DNA from: a bacterium
Lineage (GTDB): Bacteria > Bacillota > Clostridia > Oscillospirales > Acutalibacteraceae
Reading direction: 5' to 3'
NCBI GenBank assembly: GCA_020626545.1
Contig: JAHKZS010000202.1
Coordinates: forward strand, 1-6,240
DNA: 6,240 nucleotides
Position numbers and translations under genes: made by a program. Below are positions 1-5,849 of the stretch, in pieces. Positions within the stretch are counted from its first letter, which is position 1. The number at the start of each line of letters is the position of its first letter. The notes below the pieces were generated by a model. It was given only the letters and a program-made list of their open reading frames with translations, did not search any database and was not told the DNA's origin.

Positions 1-30
1 ACTGTTCATAACTGTTCATAACTGTTCATT
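1..30. repeat. Three-copy 10-bp tandem repeat
   Basis: The first 30 bases are three head-to-tail copies of ACTGTTCATA; the third copy ends in T instead of A. The array touches the window edge, so more copies may lie to the left. The 10-bp period is close to one helical turn, which would place each copy on the same DNA face, as in some protein-binding arrays. It could equally be a simple slippage repeat. No function can be assigned from the sequence. Confidence 0.85.
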
Positions 31-40
31 AGGGAAAAAT

Positions 41-70
41 TGCACAAATAACGCGCTAAAACTTTGTGCA
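41..70. repeat. 8-bp inverted repeat
   Basis: TGCACAAA (41-48) and TTTGTGCA (63-70) are perfect reverse complements separated by 14 bases. No T-run follows the right arm, so it does not look like a terminator. A dyad of this kind could bind a dimeric regulator or form a small hairpin. That role is inference. Confidence 0.5.
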
Positions 71-224
71 GAAAGTAGAAACTGAAATATGTTATAATTT
101 TTTTAGAAAAAATTGAAACTTTTTCCGGATTTTTCGACGCTACTATAGTGAAAGAGATAATTTTTTAAAAAATTTTCAAAAACAGGTATAAAAATCCAAG
201 TTTCTTTCGTCTATATTAATAGGC

Positions 225-239
225 GGTTATTTAATAACC
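225..239. repeat. Perfect 15-bp palindrome, operator-like
   Basis: GGTTATT (225-231) and AATAACC (233-239) are perfect reverse complements around a single central base. A related half-site, AGGTTATA, recurs at 283-290. Short interrupted palindromes of this length are typical binding sites for dimeric repressors. No regulator is visible in the window, so the role is speculative. Confidence 0.45.
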
Positions 240-242
240 TTT

Positions 243-270
243 AAAATTGTCACAAAAAAATTGTCACAAA
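243..270. repeat. Two exact 14-bp tandem copies with TTGTCACAA core
   Basis: AAAATTGTCACAAA occurs twice back to back, at 243-256 and 257-270, with no mismatch. Each copy contains TTGT-C-ACAA, itself a short palindrome around a central C. The pair ends about 85 bp upstream of the -35 box of the protease promoter. Tandem operator or activator sites are one reading and chance duplication in AT-rich DNA is another. The motif matches no regulator consensus I can name with confidence. Confidence 0.6.
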
Positions 271-300
271 ATTAAGAAATATAGGTTATAAGTGAGTGTA

Positions 301-316
301 AAGGTATTTTTACCTT
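301..316. repeat. 6-bp inverted repeat upstream of the protease promoter
   Basis: AAGGTA (301-306) and TACCTT (311-316) are perfect reverse complements around TTTT. A weaker dyad, ACGGA (328-332) with TCCGT (343-347), follows. Both lie within 60 bp upstream of the protease -35 box, where a regulator could act. Neither has a T-run that would make it a terminator. Confidence 0.4.
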
Positions 317-355
317 GACTATCGCTAACGGAAAAGAATTTATCCGTGAAAAATA

Positions 356-384
356 TTGAAAACTCATCTATAAAATGGTAGAAT
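356..384 (+). promoter_or_regulatory. Sigma-A-type promoter of the S8 protease gene
   Basis: TTGAAA (356-361) is followed, after a 17-base spacer, by TAGAAT (379-384). TGG at 376-378 supplies an extended -10 (TGn). The start of transcription would fall near 391, giving a leader of about 25 bases. An ATG at 383-385 overlaps the -10 box and so cannot be the translation start from this promoter. Confidence 0.75.
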
Positions 385-403
385 GAGCTATAAACATTTA
401 TTT

Positions 404-408
404 AGGAG
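404..408 (+). promoter_or_regulatory. Ribosome binding site of the S8 protease
   Basis: AGGAG ends seven bases before the ATG at 416. This spacing is ideal and fixes the start at 416, in preference to the in-frame ATG at 383, which has no comparable site. Starting at 416 also places a standard signal peptide at the very N-terminus. Confidence 0.85.
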
Positions 409-415
409 AAAGAAT

Positions 416-3400
416 ATGAAAAAATCACTAGCGGTTTTATTATCTTCTATTATGATACTTTCGTCGGCTTGTGTTCCCGCGTCGGCGTTAAGTACCGGGA
501 AGAAGGATAATAAAAAAATTAATTACGTTGAGGGAGAGGCGATTGTCGTACTCAGGGACAACGCCGATTCTAATTACACAAAAGCTTCGAAAGCGTCCGT
601 TCTTTACGGAAACGGCGTAAAGCTTAAGGAGTCCTATTCGTTTAGAAAGAAAAGCGGTAATCTCTGTGTAGCTGTGCTTAAATCGGCTACTCTTACAACG
701 AAAGAGATTATCTCGGGACTTAAAAAGAACAGTAAGATAAAGTACGCGTTCCCTAACTATAAGAAAAAGGCTTCCGCTATTACCGAGGATACCTACAGTA
801 AATTCCAGTGGCCGCTCGAGAATACCGGTCAGAATAACGGTAAAGCGGGCGTTGATATTAAGGCGGACGAGCTTTGGGATAAAGCCGGTAAGGCTCAGGA
901 CGAAAACGTCGTAGCTGTACTTGATACGGGTATTGATATTAAGAACGATGAGTTTAAGGACGTTCTTTGGAAGAATCCGTACGGAAATAAGCTGCTCGGC
1001 TCTTGCGGTATCGACCTTACGGGTACATACAGCGACTTTAAGCCGAACGACGACCACGGCCACGGCTCTCACGTCGCGGGCGTTATCGCCGCTAAATCGG
1101 GAAACCAAACAGGAATCAGCGGAGTTAATAAATCCAACGTAAAGATTATGGCGGTTAAAATCCTGAACTCTATGGGCGGAGGAACCGACGCCGGTATCCT
1201 CGCCGGCTTTGAGTATGTCCAGCGGGCTATTGAGCTCGGAACTAAGGTTACCGCGATTAACTGTTCCTTCGGCGGCGAGGGCGACGAAACCGAGCGCGCC
1301 GCTTACGACGAGGTTATAAACGCGCTTGGTGAAAAGGGCGTTATTACCTGTATCGCCTCGGGTAATGAGGAATTGAACCTCAACGATTTAGACGACCCCG
1401 AATCCGATAATTATTTTTACGGCGAGGTTGTAGTTCCCGCGTGCAGTAAAAGCCCTTACGCTATTACAGTTACCGGCGCTAACGAAAACGGTGATATCCC
1501 GAGCTACGCTAACGTCGGCGACCATTATGTAGACGTAGCCGCCCCCGGTACAAATATACTCTCGACTGTATCCTATAATTGCTTTAACCCGTCAATTTAT
1601 GATTCCTCGGAGATTGAAAAGCTTTGTTCTCATTATCAGAATTATGACGGCGATATAAAGAGTACTGATTTCGGATATCCTAAGAATCTTACCGGATTGA
1701 AAGAGATTTCGCCCTGGGAAAACTTAAAGGTCGAATCCTCCGATTCTTACTTCGGAAATTCGGGCAAAAGTGCTAAAATCACCCCCGAGGGTAAAAAGGC
1801 TTCCAAAACCGTTACCTGCGCTTTTGAAGTGCCGTTTACCTTGGATGACGCGGATAAAAACTACAGCGTAAGCCTTATGATGAAAGCTGACGGAAACGCT
1901 GAGGGCTATTGTATGGATATTCCCGCCGACAGCGACATCGACGAAGCTATAGAGGACAGCGAGTCTTATTTTGATATTCTGGCTTACGGCGACAACGATT
2001 GGACTCATATCTATTCCGATGTGGATGTTAAAAAAGATATATACGATAAAGATAAGGACAGAAAGCTTGTTTTCGTATTCCACACCGACGGCGCGGTGTA
2101 TATCGACGACTTGGCGGTAAGCAATCAGTCGGCTGACGAGGACGATTTCGGAAAATATGATTTCTATTCGGGAACTTCTATGGCGACTTCATTTGTAACA
2201 GCTTCCGTAGCTTTAGCGAGAAACGCTTATCCCGAGGTTTCTACCTTAGAGCTTGTTAATATGGTATCGAACTCAGGCGAGGCTCATCCCGAGTACGAGG
2301 GAAAGGTTAAGCATAATAACTTCCTTACTCTCGACAGCCTCGAGAATATCCCGCCGATGATTAGCAAGGCTTCGTATAACGACGACGGTAACGTTAAAAT
2401 CGAGGGCTCATTTAAGAATGTTGAAAAAGCCTATGTTAACGATAAAGAGGTTAATATTCTGAGCCAGGACGACGTGTCCGTAGAGATCCCCGATAATAAA
2501 TACAGCACTTATAATGTAAAGATTAAGCTCGAAAATTCCGCGGGAAGCGATAGTATCGACGTTTTACTTTCTAAGAAAAAGGCTTTTCCCGAGACTGAAA
2601 AGGTTCTCGGTAAGCCCGAGGATACCAGCACAGCGCTGTTTGTACCGGCGGGTTATAAATCTTACTTTATAGATACATATTATGGCACGGTAGGAGAATT
2701 GAATACCACATCCGCTAAAAAGTCCTACACTTACGAGGGTGAGAGATATGATCTTGGCTTGAATAAGCTTTTCGAAAGCGAATTATATCTTGTGAATTCC
2801 GCCGTATATTTTGATAATAAGATTTACTTAACTATAAGCAATAATATAGTATCGTCCTCTAAGATGTATACTCTCGGTTACGATTCAATCCTCGCGTGCT
2901 TTGATCCGAAAACCGAAAAGACCGTTAAGGTTTGCGACTTACCCGATGAGTGCCTTTTAGGTTCGAGTCTCGCCGTTTATAATAACAGCCTTTACCTTAT
3001 CGGCGGTTATGAGATAAACGATCTTGAATTGGTGGATAGCGTTTATAAGCTTAACGCCTCTAAAAAGGAGTTCGCTAAAACCGATACGCCTATGCCCGAG
3101 GGCAGAGCTTATACTCAGTTTATTGAGTTCGGAGGTAAGCTTGTAGGCTTCTACGGAAGCGTAGAAAGTACCGAAATGCCGCCGGCGATTATCTTCGACG
3201 GCAAGAGCTGGAAAACTTCCTCAGTTAAGCTTGAGAGTTCCGATTGTGATACCTACACTTATTCTGACGACAAGACTGTAAAACAGTATATCGGTAACGT
3301 CGGTGTTGATAAGAACGGCGTTTTTTGTAACGGCGCTTATGTTTCGGGTTACGGCGATACGTTTACCTACGACGTTGCTAACGATAAGATTATCGAAAGC

Positions 3401-4123
3401 CCGTATTGCGCGAGATTCAATACCACCGATACCAGACTTATCGGTACTACCGTACCCGGCGCGTTTATCGGATTCACCGTAGTTGATATGGACTCCGATT
3501 ATGATGACGATGACGATGACTATTACGATTCCTACTCGCTCGATACAAATTCTATTAGTAATCCTGATTTTGACGCTTACGGCGGAGTTAAAACTTATAT
3601 GATCGAGCTCGATAATACTTCTCGTTACTCCGCTCCGCCTAAAACTCCTAAGCTTTCCGCAACCTCAGCGTCGCTTAAATCGGGAGCGTCTAAATCTCTT
3701 AAGGTAACTAACGGCAAAGTTGTCAGCTGGAGTTCTTCAAAGAAGTCGGTAGCTGTTGTTAAAAACGGTAAGGTTACCGCTTTAAAGAAAGGCTCGGCTG
3801 GTATTACAGCGACGCTCTCAGACGGCAGTAAGCTTACCTGTAATGTTAAGGTAACTACAAGTCCGACGATTAAAGTCGGCGGTAAAAAGTACAGCTCAAA
3901 AACAACCTATTCGGTGAAAAAGAGCGGTAACTTAAAGGTTAAAATTACGGGCAAAGCCGCTTCGATGAATAATGTCTATAAGACATCGAATAAGAAAGTC
4001 GCTAAGGTGACTTCGGCTAAGTCGGCTAAAACCGTGAAGATTAAAGGTATTAAAAAGGGCAGCGCCAATATTACCGTTAAGGTTAACGGCGTAAGCTTTA
4101 AGATAAAAGTTAAGGTAAAATAA
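416..4123 (+). CDS. Secreted modular S8 (subtilisin-like) serine protease
   Basis: This is a 1235-residue exported serine endopeptidase of the subtilase family; its substrate is unknown. Residues 1-24 form a signal peptide (two Lys, a hydrophobic core, then ASA before the probable cleavage site). Residues 36-117 resemble a fervidolysin-type inhibitory prodomain. The catalytic domain starts near residue 130. It shows Asp170 (VLDTGID), His216 (HGSHVAG), the oxyanion Asn317 (ASGNEE) and Ser588 (SGTSMA), so the full triad is present. Residues 387-583 are an insertion between AAPGTNILS and SGTSMA; its end (WTHIY...VYIDDLAVS) resembles a carbohydrate-binding-type jelly roll. Residues 646-724 look Ig-like. 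Residues 725 to about 1070 look like a kelch-type propeller (for example LYLIGG near 863), with an Asp run at 1030-1035. Residues 1076-1148 and about 1150-1235 are Big_2-like, the last very lysine-rich. There is no LPXTG motif or membrane anchor, so the protein is either released or held by its basic tail. It is a single-gene unit with its own promoter and terminator. The protease call is firm; the accessory domain names are weaker. Confidence 0.93.
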   Translation: MKKSLAVLLSSIMILSSACVPASALSTGKKDNKKINYVEGEAIVVLRDNADSNYTKASKASVLYGNGVKLKESYSFRKKSGNLCVAVLKSATLTTKEIISGLKKNSKIKYAFPNYKKKASAITEDTYSKFQWPLENTGQNNGKAGVDIKADELWDKAGKAQDENVVAVLDTGIDIKNDEFKDVLWKNPYGNKLLGSCGIDLTGTYSDFKPNDDHGHGSHVAGVIAAKSGNQTGISGVNKSNVKIMAVKILNSMGGGTDAGILAGFEYVQRAIELGTKVTAINCSFGGEGDETERAAYDEVINALGEKGVITCIASGNEELNLNDLDDPESDNYFYGEVVVPACSKSPYAITVTGANENGDIPSYANVGDHYVDVAAPGTNILSTVSYNCFNPSIYDSSEIEKLCSHYQNYDGDIKSTDFGYPKNLTGLKEISPWENLKVESSDSYFGNSGKSAKITPEGKKASKTVTCAFEVPFTLDDADKNYSVSLMMKADGNAEGYCMDIPADSDIDEAIEDSESYFDILAYGDNDWTHIYSDVDVKKDIYDKDKDRKLVFVFHTDGAVYIDDLAVSNQSADEDDFGKYDFYSGTSMATSFVTASVALARNAYPEVSTLELVNMVSNSGEAHPEYEGKVKHNNFLTLDSLENIPPMISKASYNDDGNVKIEGSFKNVEKAYVNDKEVNILSQDDVSVEIPDNKYSTYNVKIKLENSAGSDSIDVLLSKKKAFPETEKVLGKPEDTSTALFVPAGYKSYFIDTYYGTVGELNTTSAKKSYTYEGERYDLGLNKLFESELYLVNSAVYFDNKIYLTISNNIVSSSKMYTLGYDSILACFDPKTEKTVKVCDLPDECLLGSSLAVYNNSLYLIGGYEINDLELVDSVYKLNASKKEFAKTDTPMPEGRAYTQFIEFGGKLVGFYGSVESTEMPPAIIFDGKSWKTSSVKLESSDCDTYTYSDDKTVKQYIGNVGVDKNGVFCNGAYVSGYGDTFTYDVANDKIIESPYCARFNTTDTRLIGTTVPGAFIGFTVVDMDSDYDDDDDDYYDSYSLDTNSISNPDFDAYGGVKTYMIELDNTSRYSAPPKTPKLSATSASLKSGASKSLKVTNGKVVSWSSSKKSVAVVKNGKVTALKKGSAGITATLSDGSKLTCNVKVTTSPTIKVGGKKYSSKTTYSVKKSGNLKVKITGKAASMNNVYKTSNKKVAKVTSAKSAKTVKIKGIKKGSANITVKVNGVSFKIKVKVK

Positions 4124-4127
4124 AACT

Positions 4128-4163
4128 ATAAGCAGGGGAGGGAACTCTCCTGCTTATTTCCTT
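4128..4163 (+). terminator. Terminator after the S8 protease gene
   Basis: Arms at 4128-4140 (ATAAGCAGGGGAG) and 4145-4157 (CTCTCCTGCTTAT) form a 13-bp stem with one G-U pair and a GGAA loop. The stem begins four bases after the stop codon. The following T-rich tail (TATTTCCTTATT) is interrupted, so termination may be less than complete, but the placement is typical. Confidence 0.8.
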
Positions 4164-4183
4164 ATTGGAATAAAAAATAGTGA

Positions 4184-4212
4184 TTGTATATATCCTTTAT
4201 TTGTGGTATAAT
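4184..4212 (+). promoter_or_regulatory. Extended -10 promoter of metY
   Basis: TATAAT at 4207-4212 is a perfect -10 box, preceded by TGG (4204-4206), an extended -10. Seventeen bases upstream, TTGTAT (4184-4189) is a partial -35 box. Transcription should start near 4219, giving a leader of only about 33 bases before the ATG at 4253. This leaves no room for a SAM riboswitch or T-box leader. Confidence 0.8.
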
Positions 4213-4240
4213 TTAGAAGTTGAAAAACTTTAGAAAGGCT

Positions 4241-4244
4241 AAGG
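4241..4244 (+). promoter_or_regulatory. Ribosome binding site of metY
   Basis: AAGG lies eight bases before the ATG at 4253, and a second possible site, AGAAAGG, lies at 4232-4238. The in-frame TTG at 4220 sits at the predicted transcription start and has no ribosome binding site, so the ATG is preferred. The ATG start also removes an 11-residue extension not expected in this family. Confidence 0.65.
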
Positions 4245-4252
4245 TAATCATT

Positions 4253-5536
4253 ATGAGCAATTTTAAAGACGGTACAAAGTGCGTACAGGCAGGCTATACT
4301 CCCAAAACAGGCGAGCCGAGAGTTCTGCCGATTATCCAGAGTACGACTTTTAAATACGATACGAGCGAGGCTATGGGCGAGCTTTTCGATTTGCAGAAAA
4401 GCGGTTACTTCTATACACGCCTTGCTAACCCTACCGCCGACTGCGTAGCTAAAAAGTTGTGCGACCTTGAGGGCGGTTCCGCGGGAATGTTACTTTCTTC
4501 GGGCCAGGCGGCCAACTTCTTCGCTGTGTTCAATATAGCTTCCGCGGGCGATCATATCGTTTCCAGCGCGGCGATTTACGGAGGAACATTTAACCTGTTC
4601 TCAGTTACTATGAAAAAAATGGGAATCGATTTTACCTTTGTCGATCCCGATTGCAGCGAGGAAGAGTTAAGAGCGGCGTTTAAACCTAATACAAAGGCGC
4701 TGTTCGGCGAGACTATCGCTAACCCCGCTTTAGCGGTTTTAGATATTGAGATGTTCGCTAAAGTAGCTCACGAAAACGGAGTTCCCCTTATTATAGATAA
4801 TACTTTCGCTACTCCGGTAAACTGTCGTCCGTTTGAATGGGGAGCCGATATCGTAACCCATTCTACTACAAAGTACCTCGACGGCCACGCTACCTCCGTA
4901 GGCGGAGCGATTGTCGACAGCGGTAACTTTAACTGGATGGATTACGCTGATAAATTCCCGGGACTCACTACTCCCGACGAAAGCTATCACGGAATCGTTT
5001 ACTGCGAGCAGTTCGGTATAGGCGGAGCGTATATTACTAAATGCGTAGCCCAGCTTATGCGTGACTTCGGAAGCTCTCCCTCCGCGTTTAACGCTTTCCT
5101 GCTCAACGTCGGTATGGAAACTCTCCACGTTCGTATGCCTAAGCACTGCGCTAACGCTCAGGCTGTTGCCGAGTACTTAAACGCTCACGAAAAGGTAGCC
5201 TGGGTTCAGTACTGCGGACTTAAAGGCGATAAATACTACGAGCGCGGTCAGAAATACCTCCCCAACGGCTCGTGCGGAGTTCTTTCGTTCGGAGTTAAAG
5301 GCGGCAGAAAAGCTGCCGAGGAGTTTATGAAGAACCTTAAACTCTGCGCAATCGTTACTCACGTTGCCGACGCGAGAACTTCTATTCTTCATCCCGCAAG
5401 CTCAACCCACCGCCAGATGAGCGACGAGGAGCTTTTAGCGGGCGGTGTTGCTCCCGATATGATGCGTCTGAGCGTAGGTATCGAGGACGTAGAGGATATT
5501 ATCGCCGATATCGAAAACGCGCTTAAATCAATTTAA
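4253..5536 (+). CDS. metY: O-acetylhomoserine sulfhydrylase (MetY)
   Basis: This is a 427-residue cytosolic PLP enzyme of the Cys/Met metabolism family. The family reaction joins O-acetyl-L-homoserine with sulfide to give homocysteine and acetate, the direct sulfhydrylation route to methionine. Family marks are clear. Tyr54-Thr55-Arg56 (YTR) contributes to cofactor phosphate binding across the dimer. SSGQAA (around residues 82-87) is typical of O-acetylhomoserine sulfhydrylases. Asp182 (IIDNTFATP) pairs with the PLP ring nitrogen, and Lys207 (HSTTKYLDGH) is the Schiff-base lysine. The C-terminal HPASSTHRQ and RLSVGIED, with Arg405 for substrate carboxylate binding, also fit. The length matches the usual 420-430 residues and nothing is missing. 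The gene stands alone between its own promoter and terminator, with no metX/metA or cysteine gene beside it. Related O-acetylserine or cystathionine enzymes are possible, but the HPASSTHRQ and SSGQAA motifs favour MetY. Confidence 0.93.
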   Translation: MSNFKDGTKCVQAGYTPKTGEPRVLPIIQSTTFKYDTSEAMGELFDLQKSGYFYTRLANPTADCVAKKLCDLEGGSAGMLLSSGQAANFFAVFNIASAGDHIVSSAAIYGGTFNLFSVTMKKMGIDFTFVDPDCSEEELRAAFKPNTKALFGETIANPALAVLDIEMFAKVAHENGVPLIIDNTFATPVNCRPFEWGADIVTHSTTKYLDGHATSVGGAIVDSGNFNWMDYADKFPGLTTPDESYHGIVYCEQFGIGGAYITKCVAQLMRDFGSSPSAFNAFLLNVGMETLHVRMPKHCANAQAVAEYLNAHEKVAWVQYCGLKGDKYYERGQKYLPNGSCGVLSFGVKGGRKAAEEFMKNLKLCAIVTHVADARTSILHPASSTHRQMSDEELLAGGVAPDMMRLSVGIEDVEDIIADIENALKSI

Positions 5537-5569
5537 AATTTCAATAAATTAATATTCCGATAAAGAATT

Positions 5570-5600
5570 AACCTCCGTCTGTAAAAAGGCGGAGGTTTTT
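5570..5600 (+). terminator. Rho-independent terminator of metY
   Basis: AACCTCCG (5570-5577) pairs with CGGAGGTT (5590-5597), and two further pairs (one G-U) extend the stem towards an eight-base loop. A run of T follows directly (5596-5600). It lies 33 bases after the metY stop codon. Confidence 0.9.
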
Positions 5601-5651
5601 AAAATATTTTTTTTCGTTACATTTATATATCTATGAACACTGGCTTCGAAT

Positions 5652-5722
5652 CTCTTGTCTCAATCAAAAAAATAAGGAACCAACTTAAAAGAGCTAGTTC
5701 CTTATTTGGCGGAGGACAAGAG
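5652..5722. repeat. Nested inverted-repeat element
   Basis: The outer arms CTCTTGTC (5652-5659) and GACAAGAG (5715-5722) are perfect reverse complements. They enclose the perfect inner arms AAATAAGGAAC (5670-5680) and GTTCCTTATTT (5697-5707). The whole segment can fold into one two-tier hairpin of about 71 bases on either strand. This could be a small structured RNA, a terminator with an extended base, or a miniature palindromic repeat. No flanking target duplication is evident. An 85-codon plus-strand reading frame crosses the region, but it runs through all the hairpins and looks non-coding. Confidence 0.6.
5664..5707 (-). terminator. Minus-strand rho-independent terminator (inner hairpin)
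   Basis: Read on the minus strand, the 11-bp perfect stem at 5670-5707 ends in GGTTCCTTATTTTTTTG. The right arm therefore runs straight into a T-tract, as in a classical intrinsic terminator. It would stop transcripts arriving from the right that pass the hairpin at 5810-5843, or end a short RNA made from the segment between them. On the plus strand no T-run follows. Confidence 0.65.
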
Positions 5723-5724
5723 TA

Positions 5725-5797
5725 TATCATAAATGCGAGGACTTTGTTCTCGAACCTTACGGCTTGTTCAAAGCTAAAGTATCATAAACGCTCCTCG
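5725..5797. other. Structured non-coding segment with direct and inverted repeats
   Basis: TATCATAAATGC (5725-5736) recurs with one change as TATCATAAACGC (5780-5791), 55 bases apart. CGAGGA (5736-5741) can pair with TCCTCG (5792-5797), and inside that CTTTG (5742-5746) can pair with CAAAG (5769-5773). The segment lies between the two minus-strand hairpins. I see no start codon with a ribosome binding site, and no tRNA fold. It may be an untranslated 3' region or a small RNA; neither is established. Confidence 0.4.
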
Positions 5798-5799
5798 TT

Positions 5800-5843
5800 A
5801 AAAATTCTCCACAGGGCACATTCAATAAAGAATGTGCCCTGTG
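5800..5843 (-). terminator. Minus-strand terminator hairpin after the right-edge gene
   Basis: CACAGGGCACATTC (5810-5823) and GAATGTGCCCTGTG (5830-5843) form a perfect 14-bp stem with a six-base loop. It begins six bases past the stop codon of the minus-strand gene. Read on that strand, a run of five T occurs five bases after the stem (5800-5804). The offset T-run is not ideal, but the perfect stem and its position make it the likely end of the transcript. It could also protect the RNA 3' end. Confidence 0.7.
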
Positions 5844-5849
5844 TGATGT

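Larger units (their letters stand above)
31..355. other. AT-rich intergenic region with palindromes
   Basis: I see no credible coding sequence here on either strand. The stretch is very AT-rich with runs of A and T (about 96-120 and 159-180) that may curve the DNA. It contains a perfect 16-bp palindrome, AATTTTTTAAAAAATT at 159-174. An extended -10-like element, TGTTATAAT, lies at 90-98 without a good -35 element. A short palindrome, ACTATAGT, lies at 142-149. Inverted and tandem repeats nearer the protease gene are listed separately. At about 350 bp the spacer is longer than the protease promoter needs. It may hold regulatory sites or the 5' end of a gene lying left of the window. Confidence 0.6.

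Noticed and set aside
1..30. CRISPR array
   Set aside because: The repeat unit is only 10 bases and the copies are directly joined with no spacers.
243..270. Rex- or FNR-type operator
   Set aside because: The TTGTCACAA core lacks the spacing of the known Rex (TTGTGA-N6-TCACAA) or FNR (TTGAT-N4-ATCAA) sites.
416..475. Possible lipobox (SSAC) that would make the protease a lipoprotein
   Set aside because: The residue at -3 is Ser rather than Leu, and a better signal peptidase I site (ASA) follows five residues later.
488..1108. Long minus-strand frame of 206 codons inside the protease gene
   Set aside because: It is a shadow of the S8 coding frame, which holds the full catalytic motifs. It shows no family motif of its own and no ribosome binding site.
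4739..5392. Minus-strand frames inside metY
   Set aside because: They are antisense shadows of an intact, strongly motif-supported enzyme gene.
5640..5660. TTCGAATC, resembling a tRNA T-loop
   Set aside because: No acceptor stem, anticodon arm or D-arm can be built around it on either strand.
5623..5730. Minus-strand 35-residue frame starting at the ATG complementary to 5728-5730
   Set aside because: It has no ribosome binding site and passes straight through the nested hairpin, so it is unlikely to be translated.
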